Assembly: GCF_000559085.1 (NCBI RefSeq)
Contig: NZ_JALN02000001.1
Location: forward strand, 434,001-498,000
DNA: 64,000 nucleotides
DNA from: Mycolicibacterium aromaticivorans JS19b1 = JCM 16368
GTDB lineage: Bacteria > Actinomycetota > Actinomycetes > Mycobacteriales > Mycobacteriaceae
Direction of reading: 5' to 3'
This document shows positions 50,725 to 60,392 of the stretch, one piece after another. The stretch's first letter is position 1, and the number at the start of each line of letters is the position of its first letter. The position numbers were made by a program, and so were the translations under genes. The notes beneath the pieces were generated by a model. It saw only the letters and a list, made by a program, of their open reading frames with translations, ran no database searches and was not told the DNA's origin.

Positions 50725-53169
50725 CTACCGCATCAGCTCGATGTGGGGCACATCGGACTCTGACCAGTGGCAGGAGCCGTACCGCAGTGAGCAACCCGAA
50801 GTCCGGCAGGTGGCGTCGCGATCACACTTCCTCAGGATGTCGCGCAGCTTGTCGGCAGTCAGTGGCGGGCTGAAGTAATAGCCCTGGCCGATGTTGCAGC
50901 CGTGTTCACGCAGCCACTCGGCAGTGGTCGCAGTCTCGATCCCTTCGGCGACCGTGGTGAGGCCGAGTTCGTTCGCCAGGTTGATGACTGCTCGCACCAC
51001 TGCGGCTGCCCGTTGATCGGCAGGGATCGGCGCGATGAAGTTGCGGTCCAGCTTGACTTCGTCGACGGTGAGGTCGCGCATATAGGACAATGCCGAATAG
51101 CCGCTGCCGAAATCGTCGATCGCGATTCGAATCCCGAACTCCTGCAACTGATTCAATACCGTCTTGGTGCGTTCCATGTGATCGAGGAACAGGTCCTCGG
51201 TGATCTCGACGGTCAATTGCGACGGACTCAGGTTGCGATCCGACAGCGCCTTCGCGAACTTGCCGGGCAAGCGTAGGTCAGCCATCGACGGCGCGAACAT
51301 GTTGACCGCGACCGGAACCTCGAGGGAGTACTCCCGCCAACGCACCACGTCATCGAGCGCCTGGTTGACCACCAGGTCCGTGATCGACCCCATCAGCCCA
51401 TAGCGGCGGACCAGCGGAAGAAACTCATCCGGCGACAGCAGGCCACGCTTGGGGTGCGGCCAACGCACGAGGGCCTCTACCCCCACAATCGACGCGGTAT
51501 TCAAATCGAACTTCGGCTGGTACACCAGCGTCAGCTCGAATTGATCGATGGCCTGACGCAGCTCGCCGAGTAACCGGACGGTGCTGGCGCCGCTGCGGGA
51601 TGCCGGCATCGGCCCGCTGGCGAACACGTCGCCGTCGGATGTCTCGGCCAGCAGCATTTCCGAGTTGAACGGGTGAACGCCGCCGGTGCGGGACCGCTTC
51701 GCCGAGTACATCGCGATGTCGGCCCGCTTGAGCAGATCCTCGGGCAGCAAATCGGGTTCGTCCTGCTCGGCTACCGCAAGCCCGATGCTGGGCCGGATCA
51801 GCAAATCTTGTCCGTCGACGATGAACGGCTCGTCGAAGGCCTCGACGACCCGGTGGGCGACCAGCTGCGACTTGTCCACCCGGCCCTCGATCAACACCGC
51901 GAACTCGTCACCGCCGAGGCGCGCCACGGTGTCCCCGGCCCGCACGCTGCCGACGATCCGCTCGGCGACCAGGCTGAGCAGCTCGTCACCGACCGGGTGA
52001 CCCAGGGTGTCGTTGACGACCTTGAAATCGTCGAGATCCATGACCAGGACCCCGATCGAGAGTCCGTCGCGCTGGCGTATCTGCATCGCGTGAGTCAGTC
52101 GGTCCCGGAAGACGATGCGGTTGCCGACCCCGGTGAGCGGGTCTCGCAGAGCCTGGTCTGCGACTGTCGCCAGCAAGCTGCGATTCTCGCTCATCACCAG
52201 CAGCTGGCGGGCACTGAACGCGAGCAACAGCATGAGCCCGATCACCGGTATCGGCCCCGCCTTGAGGTCTGCTGGCGATTGGGCGAATACCGCTGCGCTG
52301 GCCAGCATCACGGGCACAAAGGGCAACCAGACCGATGTCCACGAAACAGGCTGTGCAGCAATGATTTCCCGGTGAGCGAAGCCACGACCGGTCACGGCCG
52401 CCCCGATGAACAGGACCAGTCCGATCAGCCAACCGGGGTACAGCAGCGGCGTAGCGGTCGACTGTTGGGTTGCGGTGAGGTAGACGAATGTGCCGTCGGA
52501 GATCGCGATACCCGCCATGGCCGCCGTCAACAGCGCCAGGGTCCGGCGCTGACCACCGTGCGCACGGGCCACTACCAGGAAGCCGATCGTGAGGACTGCC
52601 GCGTCCAGCACCGGGTAACCGGCCGATACCACCACTTTCAGCCGGTCGTGCGGGGCAGACTTCCAGACCGGATCGAGCACGGCGACCCAGCCGACGATCG
52701 TGAAGGATCCGGCAACGACGAGCGCATCGAGGACCAACCTCGTCCGCGAGGTACGACTGAACCCCGAGGACAGCAACAACAACGCGATCGCGGTGGCGAT
52801 CGGCAGTACCAGATACGCCAGGTCGGCCACCGACGGGAACGGGTTCTCGAAGTCGATCAGTCGGTAGATGAACCAGAGAACAGCACCAAGCGTGAACGAA
52901 CCGAGCCCAATTGCCATGGTGGCCCAGGCGATTCGCACCCGGCCGCGACACGTCCGCGCGGTGATGACCGACGCCACCATCGCGACGGCCGCCAGCGAGG
53001 TCATCGCGTTGTCGGCGACGGATGCGAGCGACATGCCCGACCCGCTCAGCCAGCCGATGAGGGCCAACGCGATGGCGCACGCGACGAAACAGACGCTCCA
53101 GGCAATCATCTGTTTCGCCCTCAGCCCTGTCACTCGGGCCCCCGATCGTGTCGGCCGTGCAGAACTCAC
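50725..53169 (-). CDS. Membrane GGDEF-EAL protein, copy 3 of 3, with a Cys-rich tail
   Basis: An 814-residue protein with a GTG start at 53169, just downstream of TACGAT. About 10 N-terminal spans precede GGDEF (419-423; I-site RAGD) and EAL (about 565) with EITEDLFLDHM, DDFGSGYSALSYMRDL and KLDRNFIAPI. Unlike its paralogues it ends in a short tail with four Cys (KCDRDATCRTSGCSLRYGSC). GTG at 53169 is a choice; ATG at MIAWSVCFVACAI (about 53109) is possible. Likely first gene of the tandem set. It is downstream of hemQ on the same strand, 58 bp after that gene's stop. Confidence 0.83.
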   Translation of the reverse strand: MSSARPTRSGARVTGLRAKQMIAWSVCFVACAIALALIGWLSGSGMSLASVADNAMTSLAAVAMVASVITARTCRGRVRIAWATMAIGLGSFTLGAVLWFIYRLIDFENPFPSVADLAYLVLPIATAIALLLLSSGFSRTSRTRLVLDALVVAGSFTIVGWVAVLDPVWKSAPHDRLKVVVSAGYPVLDAAVLTIGFLVVARAHGGQRRTLALLTAAMAGIAISDGTFVYLTATQQSTATPLLYPGWLIGLVLFIGAAVTGRGFAHREIIAAQPVSWTSVWLPFVPVMLASAAVFAQSPADLKAGPIPVIGLMLLLAFSARQLLVMSENRSLLATVADQALRDPLTGVGNRIVFRDRLTHAMQIRQRDGLSIGVLVMDLDDFKVVNDTLGHPVGDELLSLVAERIVGSVRAGDTVARLGGDEFAVLIEGRVDKSQLVAHRVVEAFDEPFIVDGQDLLIRPSIGLAVAEQDEPDLLPEDLLKRADIAMYSAKRSRTGGVHPFNSEMLLAETSDGDVFASGPMPASRSGASTVRLLGELRQAIDQFELTLVYQPKFDLNTASIVGVEALVRWPHPKRGLLSPDEFLPLVRRYGLMGSITDLVVNQALDDVVRWREYSLEVPVAVNMFAPSMADLRLPGKFAKALSDRNLSPSQLTVEITEDLFLDHMERTKTVLNQLQEFGIRIAIDDFGSGYSALSYMRDLTVDEVKLDRNFIAPIPADQRAAAVVRAVINLANELGLTTVAEGIETATTAEWLREHGCNIGQGYYFSPPLTADKLRDILRKCDRDATCRTSGCSLRYGSCHWSESDVPHIELMR

Positions 53170-53227
53170 GGTGACGCAATCGTAGCGAACTTCTACCCCC
53201 TGAGCGGGAAGTCCGCGGGCTCGTTTG

Positions 53228-53932
53228 CTAGGGCAGTTTGGCGACCAATTCCTCAACGCCGATCCGCGGACCGGTGAAGAACGGGACTTCCTCGCGCACG
53301 TGCCGACGGGCTTCAGTGGCGCGCAAGTCGCGCATCAGGTCGACAATGCGGTACAGCTCAGGAGCTTCGAACGCCAGAATCCATTCGTAGTCGCCGAGCG
53401 CGAAGGCAGGAACGGTGTTGGCGCGCACGTCCTTGTAACTGCGGGCAGCCATGCCGTGGTCGGCCAGCATCTTGCGGCGGTCCTCGTCAGGCAGCAGATA
53501 CCAGTCCAGCGAACGCACGAAGGGGTAGACGCAGACGTAATTGCCCGGCTCCTCGCCGGCCAGGAATGCCGGGATGTGGCTCTTGTTGAACTCCGCAGGC
53601 CGGTGCAGGGCGACGGCGCTCCACACCGGGGTGACGGCTCGGCCCAGGGTTGTGGTGCGGCGGAAGTCGTTGTAGGTCGCCTGCAGGGACTCGATGCGCT
53701 CGGCGTGCGTCCAGAACATGAAGTCGGCGTCGGCACGCAAACCCGCGACGTCGTAGATGCCGCGCACCACGACGCCGTTGTCCTCCTGCTGCTTGAGGAA
53801 GGTCGCCGTCTCGTCGGCGACGGCGGCGCGGGCTTCTTCGTCAAAGCCCAGCTCGCCCGGTTCCGCCGCGAAGGTCGAGAACATGACGTAACGGATCGTG
53901 GCGTTGAGCTCGTCGAAGTCCAGTTTGGCCAT
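53228..53932 (-). CDS. hemQ: HemQ coproheme decarboxylase (chlorite-dismutase family)
   Basis: A 234-residue protein starting [19 protein letters not shown], matching Mtb Rv2676c (231). It performs the last step of the coproporphyrin-dependent heme pathway, turning coproheme into heme b with H2O2. Conserved segments: [77 protein letters not shown]. An in-frame ATG at 53941 is less likely. It ends the operon hemE-hemY-hemQ; the gap to hemY is 29 bp. Confidence 0.92.
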   Translation of the reverse strand: MAKLDFDELNATIRYVMFSTFAAEPGELGFDEEARAAVADETATFLKQQEDNGVVVRGIYDVAGLRADADFMFWTHAERIESLQATYNDFRRTTTLGRAVTPVWSAVALHRPAEFNKSHIPAFLAGEEPGNYVCVYPFVRSLDWYLLPDEDRRKMLADHGMAARSYKDVRANTVPAFALGDYEWILAFEAPELYRIVDLMRDLRATEARRHVREEVPFFTGPRIGVEELVAKLP

Positions 53933-53961
53933 GGCCCCCATCGTGCCACGCGGTGGTACGC

Positions 53962-55311
53962 CTATCGGCGGATGGTGGCCGCCACCACAGCCTCAGCCGC
54001 ACGGCCGGCCACGCCGACGCAGGCCGGCACCCCGATGCCGTCGAGATAGTTGCCCGCGATCGCCAGGGTCGGCGGCAATCCGGCGCGCAGCCCCGCGGCC
54101 AGCTCGCGATGCCCCGGCGAATACTGCGGCATCGCGTCCAGCCAGCGGTGCACCCGCACATCGACCGGGTCGACCACGATCCCGAACACCGTCGACACAT
54201 CGGCCAGCGCCCAGCTCTGCAGTTCGGTGTCCGACGTCGCGCGCGCCAGGTCGTCACCGAAACGCCCGAACGACAACCGCAACAACTCGGCATTGCCGCG
54301 CGATCCCCACTTGCGGGTGGACAGCGTGATCGCCTTGGCGTGCAAGCGTTCTCCGGTGGCGACCAGGACCCCGGACTGCGCGGGCAGGGGTGTCCCGCCC
54401 GGGACGGCCAATGCCAGCACCGCCGCCGAGGCGACCGGAATCCGGGCTGCAGCTGCGCCGGCGGCAGGGGCCACGTCAGCCATCAGAGGCGCGAGCCGCG
54501 GGGCCGGCACCGCGACGATCACCCCGTCGGCACCCCATTGTCGGCCGTCGTCATCGCGCAGGTTCCAGCCCGTCCCGTCGCGCCCGATGTGCTGTATCGA
54601 GGTCTGCTCCCACGTCGGCCGGCCGCATTGCACCAGCGCGTCGAGCAGCACCTGGTAGCCGCCGTCGATCGCGCCGAACACCGGGCCCTGCGTGCTGCCC
54701 GGCAGTGCACGGCGGGCGGCGTCGGTGAGACTGGGGGCTCCGGCGTCAAGAGCGGCGGCCACCGTCGGCACCGCGGAGCGGATACCGATGGTGGCCGCCG
54801 ACCCGGAATAGACGCCGGACAGCATCGGGTCGACCGAGCGGGCGACGACCTGCTCGCCGAATCGGTCGGCGACCACGGCTCCGACCGCCGGGTCGGAGCC
54901 CGGCCGCCAGTGCAGTGGCCGGCCGGGCTCGGCGGCCATCTTCGCGATCGTCGCATCGTCGACCAGGCCGGTCACCGACGAGGCCGAGGTCGGAATGCCG
55001 TTGACGGTGTCGGCAGGCAACGGATGCAGGCGGCCCTGGCTGTAGATGGTGGGACGCACCCCGGTGGTGCCGATCTGGCGACCAGCCAGGCCGAGCTCTG
55101 TCAGCAGGGCAGGCACCTCGGGGCGGCGCACCACGTACGCCTCGGCGCCGATGTCCATCGGCTGACCCGCGATCCGTTCGGTGCGCAGGATGCCACCGAG
55201 ACGGTCAGCCGGGTCGAACACCGTGATGTCGGCGTCCGCGCCGGCCAGCGCGCGTAGCCGATAGGCCGCTACCAAACCCGAAATGCCGCCCCCGACAACG
55301 CAATATCTCAC
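53962..55311 (-). CDS. hemY: Coproporphyrinogen III oxidase / protoporphyrinogen oxidase HemY
   Basis: A 449-residue FAD enzyme. The dinucleotide-binding motif is at the N-terminus ([15 protein letters not shown]), with [21 protein letters not shown] and the C-terminal [20 protein letters not shown] of the monoamine-oxidase-like family. In actinobacteria it oxidises coproporphyrinogen III to coproporphyrin III. It corresponds to Mtb Rv2677c. The GTG start overlaps the hemE stop (GTGA). Confidence 0.92.
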   Translation of the reverse strand: MRYCVVGGGISGLVAAYRLRALAGADADITVFDPADRLGGILRTERIAGQPMDIGAEAYVVRRPEVPALLTELGLAGRQIGTTGVRPTIYSQGRLHPLPADTVNGIPTSASSVTGLVDDATIAKMAAEPGRPLHWRPGSDPAVGAVVADRFGEQVVARSVDPMLSGVYSGSAATIGIRSAVPTVAAALDAGAPSLTDAARRALPGSTQGPVFGAIDGGYQVLLDALVQCGRPTWEQTSIQHIGRDGTGWNLRDDDGRQWGADGVIVAVPAPRLAPLMADVAPAAGAAAARIPVASAAVLALAVPGGTPLPAQSGVLVATGERLHAKAITLSTRKWGSRGNAELLRLSFGRFGDDLARATSDTELQSWALADVSTVFGIVVDPVDVRVHRWLDAMPQYSPGHRELAAGLRAGLPPTLAIAGNYLDGIGVPACVGVAGRAAEAVVAATIRR

Positions 55312-56357
55312 AACGAGTGCACCAGTGCGACCAGATCGGTCAGGATGCCGGGATCGGTGGACGGCAGTACGCCGTGCCCCAGGTTGAAGATGTGCCCGGC
55401 CGCGCCGGCGTCGACCGCCAGCCTGCCGTCGTCGACCACCGCCCGCGCCGCCCGCTCGACGACCGGCCAGCCGGCCAGCAGCACGACCGGATCCAGGTTG
55501 CCCTGCAGCGCCAGCTTCTGACCCACCCGCAGGGCGGCGTCGGCCAGCGAGGTGCGCCAGTCGACACCGACGACCGTCGCCCCGGCCTCACCCATCGCGC
55601 CCAGCAGTTCCGCCGTGCCCACCCCGAAATGCGTCATCGGCACCCGGTAGTCGGCCAGCGCGGCGAACACCCGCGAGCTGTGCGGCAGCACGTGGGTGCG
55701 GTAGTCGGCCAGCGACAACGTGCCCGCCCACGAGTCGAACACCTGGATGGCGTCCACGCCGGCGTCCAGCTGCACCTTAAGGAAGGCGATCGTCAGGTCG
55801 GTCAACAGTCCCATCAACGCATGCCACGTCGAGGGGTCGGCGAACATCATCGCCTTGGTCCGCTCGTGCAGCTTGCTGGGTCCGCCCTCGACCAGATAGG
55901 ACGCCAGCGTGAACGGGGCGCCGGCAAAGCCGATCAGCGGCACCTCACCGAGGTCACCCACCAGCATGCTCACCGCGTCCGAAACCGCGCTCACGCGCTG
56001 CAGCTCAAGACCTTTCAGCGCGGCGACATCGGCGGCGGTCCGCACCGGGTTGTCGATGACGGGGCCGACGTCGGGAACGATGTCCAAGCCGATGCCGGCA
56101 GCGCGCATCGGCACCACGATGTCGGAGAACAGGATCGCCGCGTCCACCCCGTGCCTGCGCACCGGCTGCAGAGTGATCTCGCTGATCAGGGCCGGGTCGA
56201 AACAGGCCTGCATCATCGTGTTCTTGGCGCGCAGTTCGCGGTACTCGGGCAGCGATCGGCCGGCCTGGCGCATGAACCACACCGGGATGCGGCTGGGTTT
56301 GCGGCCAGTGGCGGCAGCCAGATAGGGCGCCTCGGGCAGCTGGCGACGGGTACTCAT
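55308..56357 (-). CDS. hemE: Uroporphyrinogen decarboxylase HemE
   Basis: A 349-residue enzyme decarboxylating uroporphyrinogen III to coproporphyrinogen III. Signatures: [16 protein letters not shown] (substrate-binding Arg), [35 protein letters not shown], and [13 protein letters not shown]. It matches Mtb Rv2678c, with [20 protein letters not shown] as the N-terminus; ATG at 56366 is an alternative. First gene of hemE-hemY-hemQ. The region upstream, where Mtb has echA15, holds a minisatellite instead. Confidence 0.93.
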   Translation of the reverse strand: MSTRRQLPEAPYLAAATGRKPSRIPVWFMRQAGRSLPEYRELRAKNTMMQACFDPALISEITLQPVRRHGVDAAILFSDIVVPMRAAGIGLDIVPDVGPVIDNPVRTAADVAALKGLELQRVSAVSDAVSMLVGDLGEVPLIGFAGAPFTLASYLVEGGPSKLHERTKAMMFADPSTWHALMGLLTDLTIAFLKVQLDAGVDAIQVFDSWAGTLSLADYRTHVLPHSSRVFAALADYRVPMTHFGVGTAELLGAMGEAGATVVGVDWRTSLADAALRVGQKLALQGNLDPVVLLAGWPVVERAARAVVDDGRLAVDAGAAGHIFNLGHGVLPSTDPGILTDLVALVHSL

Positions 56358-56397
56358 CGCGTCCATGCTGCCACGGGCCGGTCAGCCCGGCCCATCC

Positions 56398-56520
56398 GCT
56401 CCTGCCCGCCGGAGCCCATCCCCGAGTCGCTCCGCTCCTGCCCGCCGGAGCCCATCCCCGAGTCGCTCCGCTCCTGCCCGCCGGAGCCCATCCCCGAGTC
56501 GCTCCGCCCCTGCCCGCCGG
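56398..56520. repeat. 36-bp tandem repeat, 3.4 copies, between hemE and the DUF3000 gene
   Basis: Exact units at 56398-56433, 56434-56469 and 56470-56505, plus a 15-base partial copy to 56520 with one change. Key words of the unit are GCTCCTGCCCGCCGGAGC and CATCCCCGAGTCGCTCC; the first is near-palindromic (GCTCC ... GGAGC). The core GTCGCTTCGCTCCTGCCCG-like word also occurs at 41779-41800. It is non-coding as far as I can tell and lies in the divergent hemE/DUF3000 promoter gap, so it could affect either promoter. Confidence 0.85.
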
Positions 56521-56582
56521 AACGGCACCAAATCGGCGCGCCTGCCCGCCCGGCCTCAGCGATAGGGCTAGCGTCAATCGAC

Positions 56583-57164
56583 GTGACCACTGCGGAACCC
56601 GCGCTTTTCCGCGAGGCGGTGGCGGCGATGAACACCGCTCAGGTACGGGCGGAGATCGAACTCGGTCCGATCCGTCCACCTCAACGTCTCGCGCCGTACA
56701 GCTATGCGCTGGGCGCCGAGGTCAAACACCCCGACACCGAGATCGTCCCGGAAACCTCCGACGGCGATGCGTTCGGCAGGCTGATCCTGCTACACGATCC
56801 CGACGGCTCGGAGGCCTGGGACGGCACCATGCGACTGGTCGCCTACATCCAGGCCGACCTAGACTCCAGCGAGGCTGTCGACCCGCTGCTGCCCGAGGTG
56901 GCCTGGAGCTGGCTGGTGGACGCCCTGGAAAGCCGTTCCGAACACGTCACCGCACTCGGCGGCACCGTCACGGCCACCACCTCGGTGCGCTACGGCGACA
57001 TCTCCGGTCCGCCTCGCGCCCACCAGCTGGAAATGCGCGCATCGTGGACGGCCACCACCATGGCGCTCGACACACATGTCCAGGCATTCTGCGAGGTCCT
57101 CGAACACGCCGCGGGTCTGCCGCCGGTGGGAGTGACGGACCTAGGTTCCCGCTCCCGCGCCTGA
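56583..57164 (+). CDS. DUF3000 family protein, Rv2680-like
   Basis: A 193-residue protein, VTTAEPALFREAVAAMNTAQ at the start and SEAWDGTMRLVAYIQADLD, VAWSWLVDALESR, SVRYGDISGPPRAHQLEMRAS later. This family is found in actinobacteria next to the RNase D gene, as here; its function is unknown. GTG at 56583 is 8 nt after TAGCGT, again a nearly leaderless arrangement. Confidence 0.83.
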   Translation: MTTAEPALFREAVAAMNTAQVRAEIELGPIRPPQRLAPYSYALGAEVKHPDTEIVPETSDGDAFGRLILLHDPDGSEAWDGTMRLVAYIQADLDSSEAVDPLLPEVAWSWLVDALESRSEHVTALGGTVTATTSVRYGDISGPPRAHQLEMRASWTATTMALDTHVQAFCEVLEHAAGLPPVGVTDLGSRSRA

Positions 57165-57165
57165 C

Positions 57166-58446
57166 ATGACACCAGACGATGACGCCGCGACCGCGGCGGC
57201 CGATGCCGCAGCCGAGGACGCCCCCGAGGCGACGCCCCTGCTCAGCCCCTCCGAGGGTGTGCCGCCGCTCTCGGTCAGCGCCGACGAGATCGCCCGGGCC
57301 GCCGACCAGCTGGCGAAGGGCACCGGGCCGTTCGCCGTCGACGCCGAACGCGCGTCGGGTTTCCGGTACTCCAACCGCGCCTATCTGATCCAGATTCGCC
57401 GCACCGGCGCAGGCACCGTTCTGATCGACCCGGTCAACCACGGCAGCAGTCCGATCGATGTGCTGCAGCCGGTGGCCGAGGTGCTGGCCGACGACGAATG
57501 GATCCTGCACGCGGCCGATCAGGACCTGCCCTGCCTGGCCGAGGTGGGGATGCACCCGCCCGCGCTCTACGACACCGAGTTGGCGGGCCGGCTGGCCGGT
57601 TTCGAGCGGGTCAACCTGGCGGCGATGGTGCAACGCCTGCTCGGGCTGGGGCTCGCCAAGGGGCACGGCGCGGCGGACTGGTCCAAACGTCCGCTGCCCG
57701 ACGACTGGCTGAACTACGCCGCGCTGGACGTCGAAGTGCTGATCGACCTGCGCGACGCGATCGACGAGGTGCTCACCGAGCAAGACAAATCCGCTTGGGC
57801 TGCAGAAGAATTCGAGCACCTTCGACGCTCCGAGCCCACCCCGACCCGACGTGACCGGTGGCGGCGCACCTCAGGTCTGCACAAGGTCCGCAACCGCCAG
57901 GCCCTGGCAGCGGTGCGCGAATTGTGGACGGTGCGCGATCAGATCGCCCGCCGCCGCGACATCGCTCCGGGCCGGATCCTGCCGGACTCGGCGATCATCG
58001 CCGCCGCCGTCGCCGACCCCAAGACCGTCGAGGAACTGACCAAACTGCCGATCTTCGGCGGCCACAAACAACGCCGCAGTGCCCACATCTGGCTCGCGGC
58101 GCTGGAGTCCGCCCGCACCAACCCCGACCCGCCGGACAGCGCTGAACCGCAGAACGGGCCGCCACCGGCGGTGCGCTGGGCCAAACGCAAACCGGAGGCC
58201 GCCGCCCGGCTCGACGCCGCTCGGGCGCGCCTGTCCGAGTTGTCCGAACGGGTCCGGGTCCCCACCGAGAATCTGGTGTCCCCGGAGCTCGTCCGGAGAC
58301 TGTGCTGGGATTGGCAGGACGCCGGCGACGTGAGCGCGGCCATCGATACCGTCTTGCGCGAAGGCGGGGCCAGGCAGTGGCAGCGCTCTCTCGTGGTCCC
58401 GGTGCTCGCCGAGGCGCTGAGTTCCGCTGCCGCCGAAGAGGCGTGA
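57166..58446 (+). CDS. rnd: Ribonuclease D-like 3'-5' exonuclease with HRDC domain
   Basis: A 426-residue protein. The DEDDy exonuclease shows VDAERASGFRY (D-x-E), HAADQDLPCL (D) and NYAALDVEVL (Y-x3-D), at residues about 60-200. The HRDC domain follows (SGLHKVRNRQALAAVRELW and KLPIFGGHKQRRSAHIW). It matches Mtb Rv2681. Expected to trim 3' ends of structured RNA. The ATG is 1 nt after the stop of the DUF3000 gene. Convergent with dxs, 1 nt apart, with no hairpin visible. Confidence 0.9.
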   Translation: MTPDDDAATAAADAAAEDAPEATPLLSPSEGVPPLSVSADEIARAADQLAKGTGPFAVDAERASGFRYSNRAYLIQIRRTGAGTVLIDPVNHGSSPIDVLQPVAEVLADDEWILHAADQDLPCLAEVGMHPPALYDTELAGRLAGFERVNLAAMVQRLLGLGLAKGHGAADWSKRPLPDDWLNYAALDVEVLIDLRDAIDEVLTEQDKSAWAAEEFEHLRRSEPTPTRRDRWRRTSGLHKVRNRQALAAVRELWTVRDQIARRRDIAPGRILPDSAIIAAAVADPKTVEELTKLPIFGGHKQRRSAHIWLAALESARTNPDPPDSAEPQNGPPPAVRWAKRKPEAAARLDAARARLSELSERVRVPTENLVSPELVRRLCWDWQDAGDVSAAIDTVLREGGARQWQRSLVVPVLAEALSSAAAEEA

Positions 58447-58447
58447 G

Positions 58448-60364
58448 TCAGTTCGTTTTTTCGGCAGAATCGCTGACCGTGTCGTCGAGCGTTCCGAGTG
58501 CGGCGACCCAGCCGGTCACCTGACGGGCGATGTTCTGCTCCGTCAGGCCCATCTCCTCGAGCACCTCACCGCGGCCGGCGTGGTCGATGAACTGTTGCGG
58601 CACACCGAGATCGCGGCATGGCACGTCGATGCCCGCGGCCCGCAGGGTAGCCGACACCGTGGAGCCGATGCCACCGTGCACACCGCTGTCCTCCATCGTC
58701 ACCACCAGCTTGTGCGAAGTGGCGAGCGGAGCGATCCCGTCCGGCACCGGGAGCACCCAGCGCGGGTCGACCACCGTCACCCCGATGCCCTGATTGCGCA
58801 GTCGCTGAGCCACTTTCAGCGCCATCGACGCGAACGAACCGACCGCCACGAGCAGGACGTCCTGACTCAGGCCGTCGGCCGGGCGAGCCAGAAGGTCCAT
58901 ACCTGACACCCGCTCGAGTGCCGGAATGTCTTCGCCCACTTCACCTTTGGGGAATCGGATGGCGGTCGGGCCGTTGTCGACCTCGAGTGCCTCGCCGAGT
59001 TCTTCCCGCAGGCGGGCGCCGTCGCGCGGCGCGGCCACCCGCATCCCCGGAACGATGCCCAGGATCGACAGATCCCACATGCCGTTGTGGCTGGCGCCGT
59101 CATTGCCGGTGATCCCGGCGCGGTCCAGCACGATCGTGACCGGGAGCTTGTGCAGCGCGACGTCCATCATCATCTGGTCGAACGCGCGGTTGAGGAACGT
59201 CGAATAGATCGCCACCACCGGATGCAGACCGCCCATTGCAAGCCCGGCCGCCGAGGTCATCGCGTGCTGCTCGGCGATGCCGACGTCGAACAGCCGGTCC
59301 GGAAAGCGCTCACCGAACGCCGACAGTCCGGTCGGGCCGGGCATCGCCGCGGTGATCGCCACGATGTCGCGGCGCTTGGCGGCATACGAGATCAGCGCAT
59401 CGGAGAACACCGACGTCCAACCGGGCGCGGCGGACTTCGTGGCCAGCCCGGTGTCGGGGTCGATGACTCCGCAGGAGTGCATCTGCTCGGCCTCGTCGTT
59501 CTCCGCCGGTGCGTACCCCATCCCCTTGCGGGTGACGACGTGCACGATCACCGGGGCCTTGAAGCCGCGGGCGTGGCGCAGCGCGGTCTCCACCGCATGC
59601 TCGTCGTGGCCGTCGATCGGGCCGACGTACTTCAGACCGAGGTCGGTGAACAGCACCTGCGGGGACAACGCGTCCTTGATGCCGGCCTTCACGCTGTGCA
59701 TGGCCTGGTAGCAGGCCTCGCCGATGATGGGCATGCCACGTACGGCGACCCGGCCGCGTTCCAGTACCCGCTCATAGCCCGGCTGCAGCCGCAGCCCGGC
59801 GAGATGGTCGGCCAGCCCGCCGATGGTAGGCGCATACGACCGTCCGTTGTCGTTGACGACGATGATCACCGGCCGCTTTGCGGCGGCGATGTTGTTCAGG
59901 GCTTCCCAGCACATGCCGCCGGTCAGCGCGCCATCGCCCACCACGGCCACCACGTGCCGGTTGCGATGTCCGGTCAGCTCGAAGGCCTTGGCGAGGCCGT
60001 CGGCGTAGGACAGGGCGGCCGAGGCATGGCTGGATTCCACCCAGTCGTGCTCGCTCTCGGCCCGCGCGGGATAACCCGACAGGCCGTCCTTCTTGCGCAG
60101 CGTGTCGAACTCGGCGGCACGGCCGGTGAGCATCTTGTGCACGTAGGCCTGATGGCCGGTGTCGAAGAGGATCGGATCGTGCGGAGAGTCGAAGACCCGG
60201 TGCAGTGCCAGCGTCAGCTCGACGACACCGAGGTTGGGCCCGAGGTGTCCGCCCGTGGCAGCGACCTTGTGGATCAAGAACTGGCGAATCTCGGCAGCCA
60301 GATCGGTCAGCTGCGCCTGGGACAGGTGTTGCAGATCTGCGGGGCCGCGAACCTGTTCGAGCAT
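58448..60364 (-). CDS. dxs: 1-deoxy-D-xylulose-5-phosphate synthase
   Basis: A 638-residue thiamine-diphosphate enzyme, the first step of the MEP isoprenoid pathway, and the size of Mtb Dxs1 (Rv2682c). The TPP site shows [20 protein letters not shown] and [14 protein letters not shown]; the second domain has [20 protein letters not shown] and [18 protein letters not shown]; the C-terminal domain follows. The ATG at 60364 is 6 nt after TAGACT, so the mRNA is probably leaderless. Confidence 0.93.
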   Translation of the reverse strand: MLEQVRGPADLQHLSQAQLTDLAAEIRQFLIHKVAATGGHLGPNLGVVELTLALHRVFDSPHDPILFDTGHQAYVHKMLTGRAAEFDTLRKKDGLSGYPARAESEHDWVESSHASAALSYADGLAKAFELTGHRNRHVVAVVGDGALTGGMCWEALNNIAAAKRPVIIVVNDNGRSYAPTIGGLADHLAGLRLQPGYERVLERGRVAVRGMPIIGEACYQAMHSVKAGIKDALSPQVLFTDLGLKYVGPIDGHDEHAVETALRHARGFKAPVIVHVVTRKGMGYAPAENDEAEQMHSCGVIDPDTGLATKSAAPGWTSVFSDALISYAAKRRDIVAITAAMPGPTGLSAFGERFPDRLFDVGIAEQHAMTSAAGLAMGGLHPVVAIYSTFLNRAFDQMMMDVALHKLPVTIVLDRAGITGNDGASHNGMWDLSILGIVPGMRVAAPRDGARLREELGEALEVDNGPTAIRFPKGEVGEDIPALERVSGMDLLARPADGLSQDVLLVAVGSFASMALKVAQRLRNQGIGVTVVDPRWVLPVPDGIAPLATSHKLVVTMEDSGVHGGIGSTVSATLRAAGIDVPCRDLGVPQQFIDHAGRGEVLEEMGLTEQNIARQVTGWVAALGTLDDTVSDSAEKTN

Positions 60365-60370
60365 TTGGCC

Positions 60371-60376
60371 AGTCTA
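60371..60376 (-). promoter_or_regulatory. -10 element of dxs, leaderless type
   Basis: On the minus strand TAGACT, then GGCCAA, then the ATG. It lies in the 28-bp gap downstream of nhaA, so dxs can be transcribed independently of nhaA. Confidence 0.5.
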
Positions 60377-60392
60377 CGCACCGTCGTAGAGA

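Noticed and set aside
49355..50878. Plus-strand 507-codon frame opposite GGDEF-EAL copy 2, and a similar frame at 51673-53277
   Set aside because: Arg/Asp/His-rich low-information translations; the minus-strand frames contain complete GGDEF and EAL motifs.
56365..56565. Coding frames through the 36-bp repeats (repeated ESLRSCPPEPIP or GMGSGGQERSDS)
   Set aside because: The length of the unit (12 codons) keeps any frame open, and no start/ribosome site or known protein supports translation.
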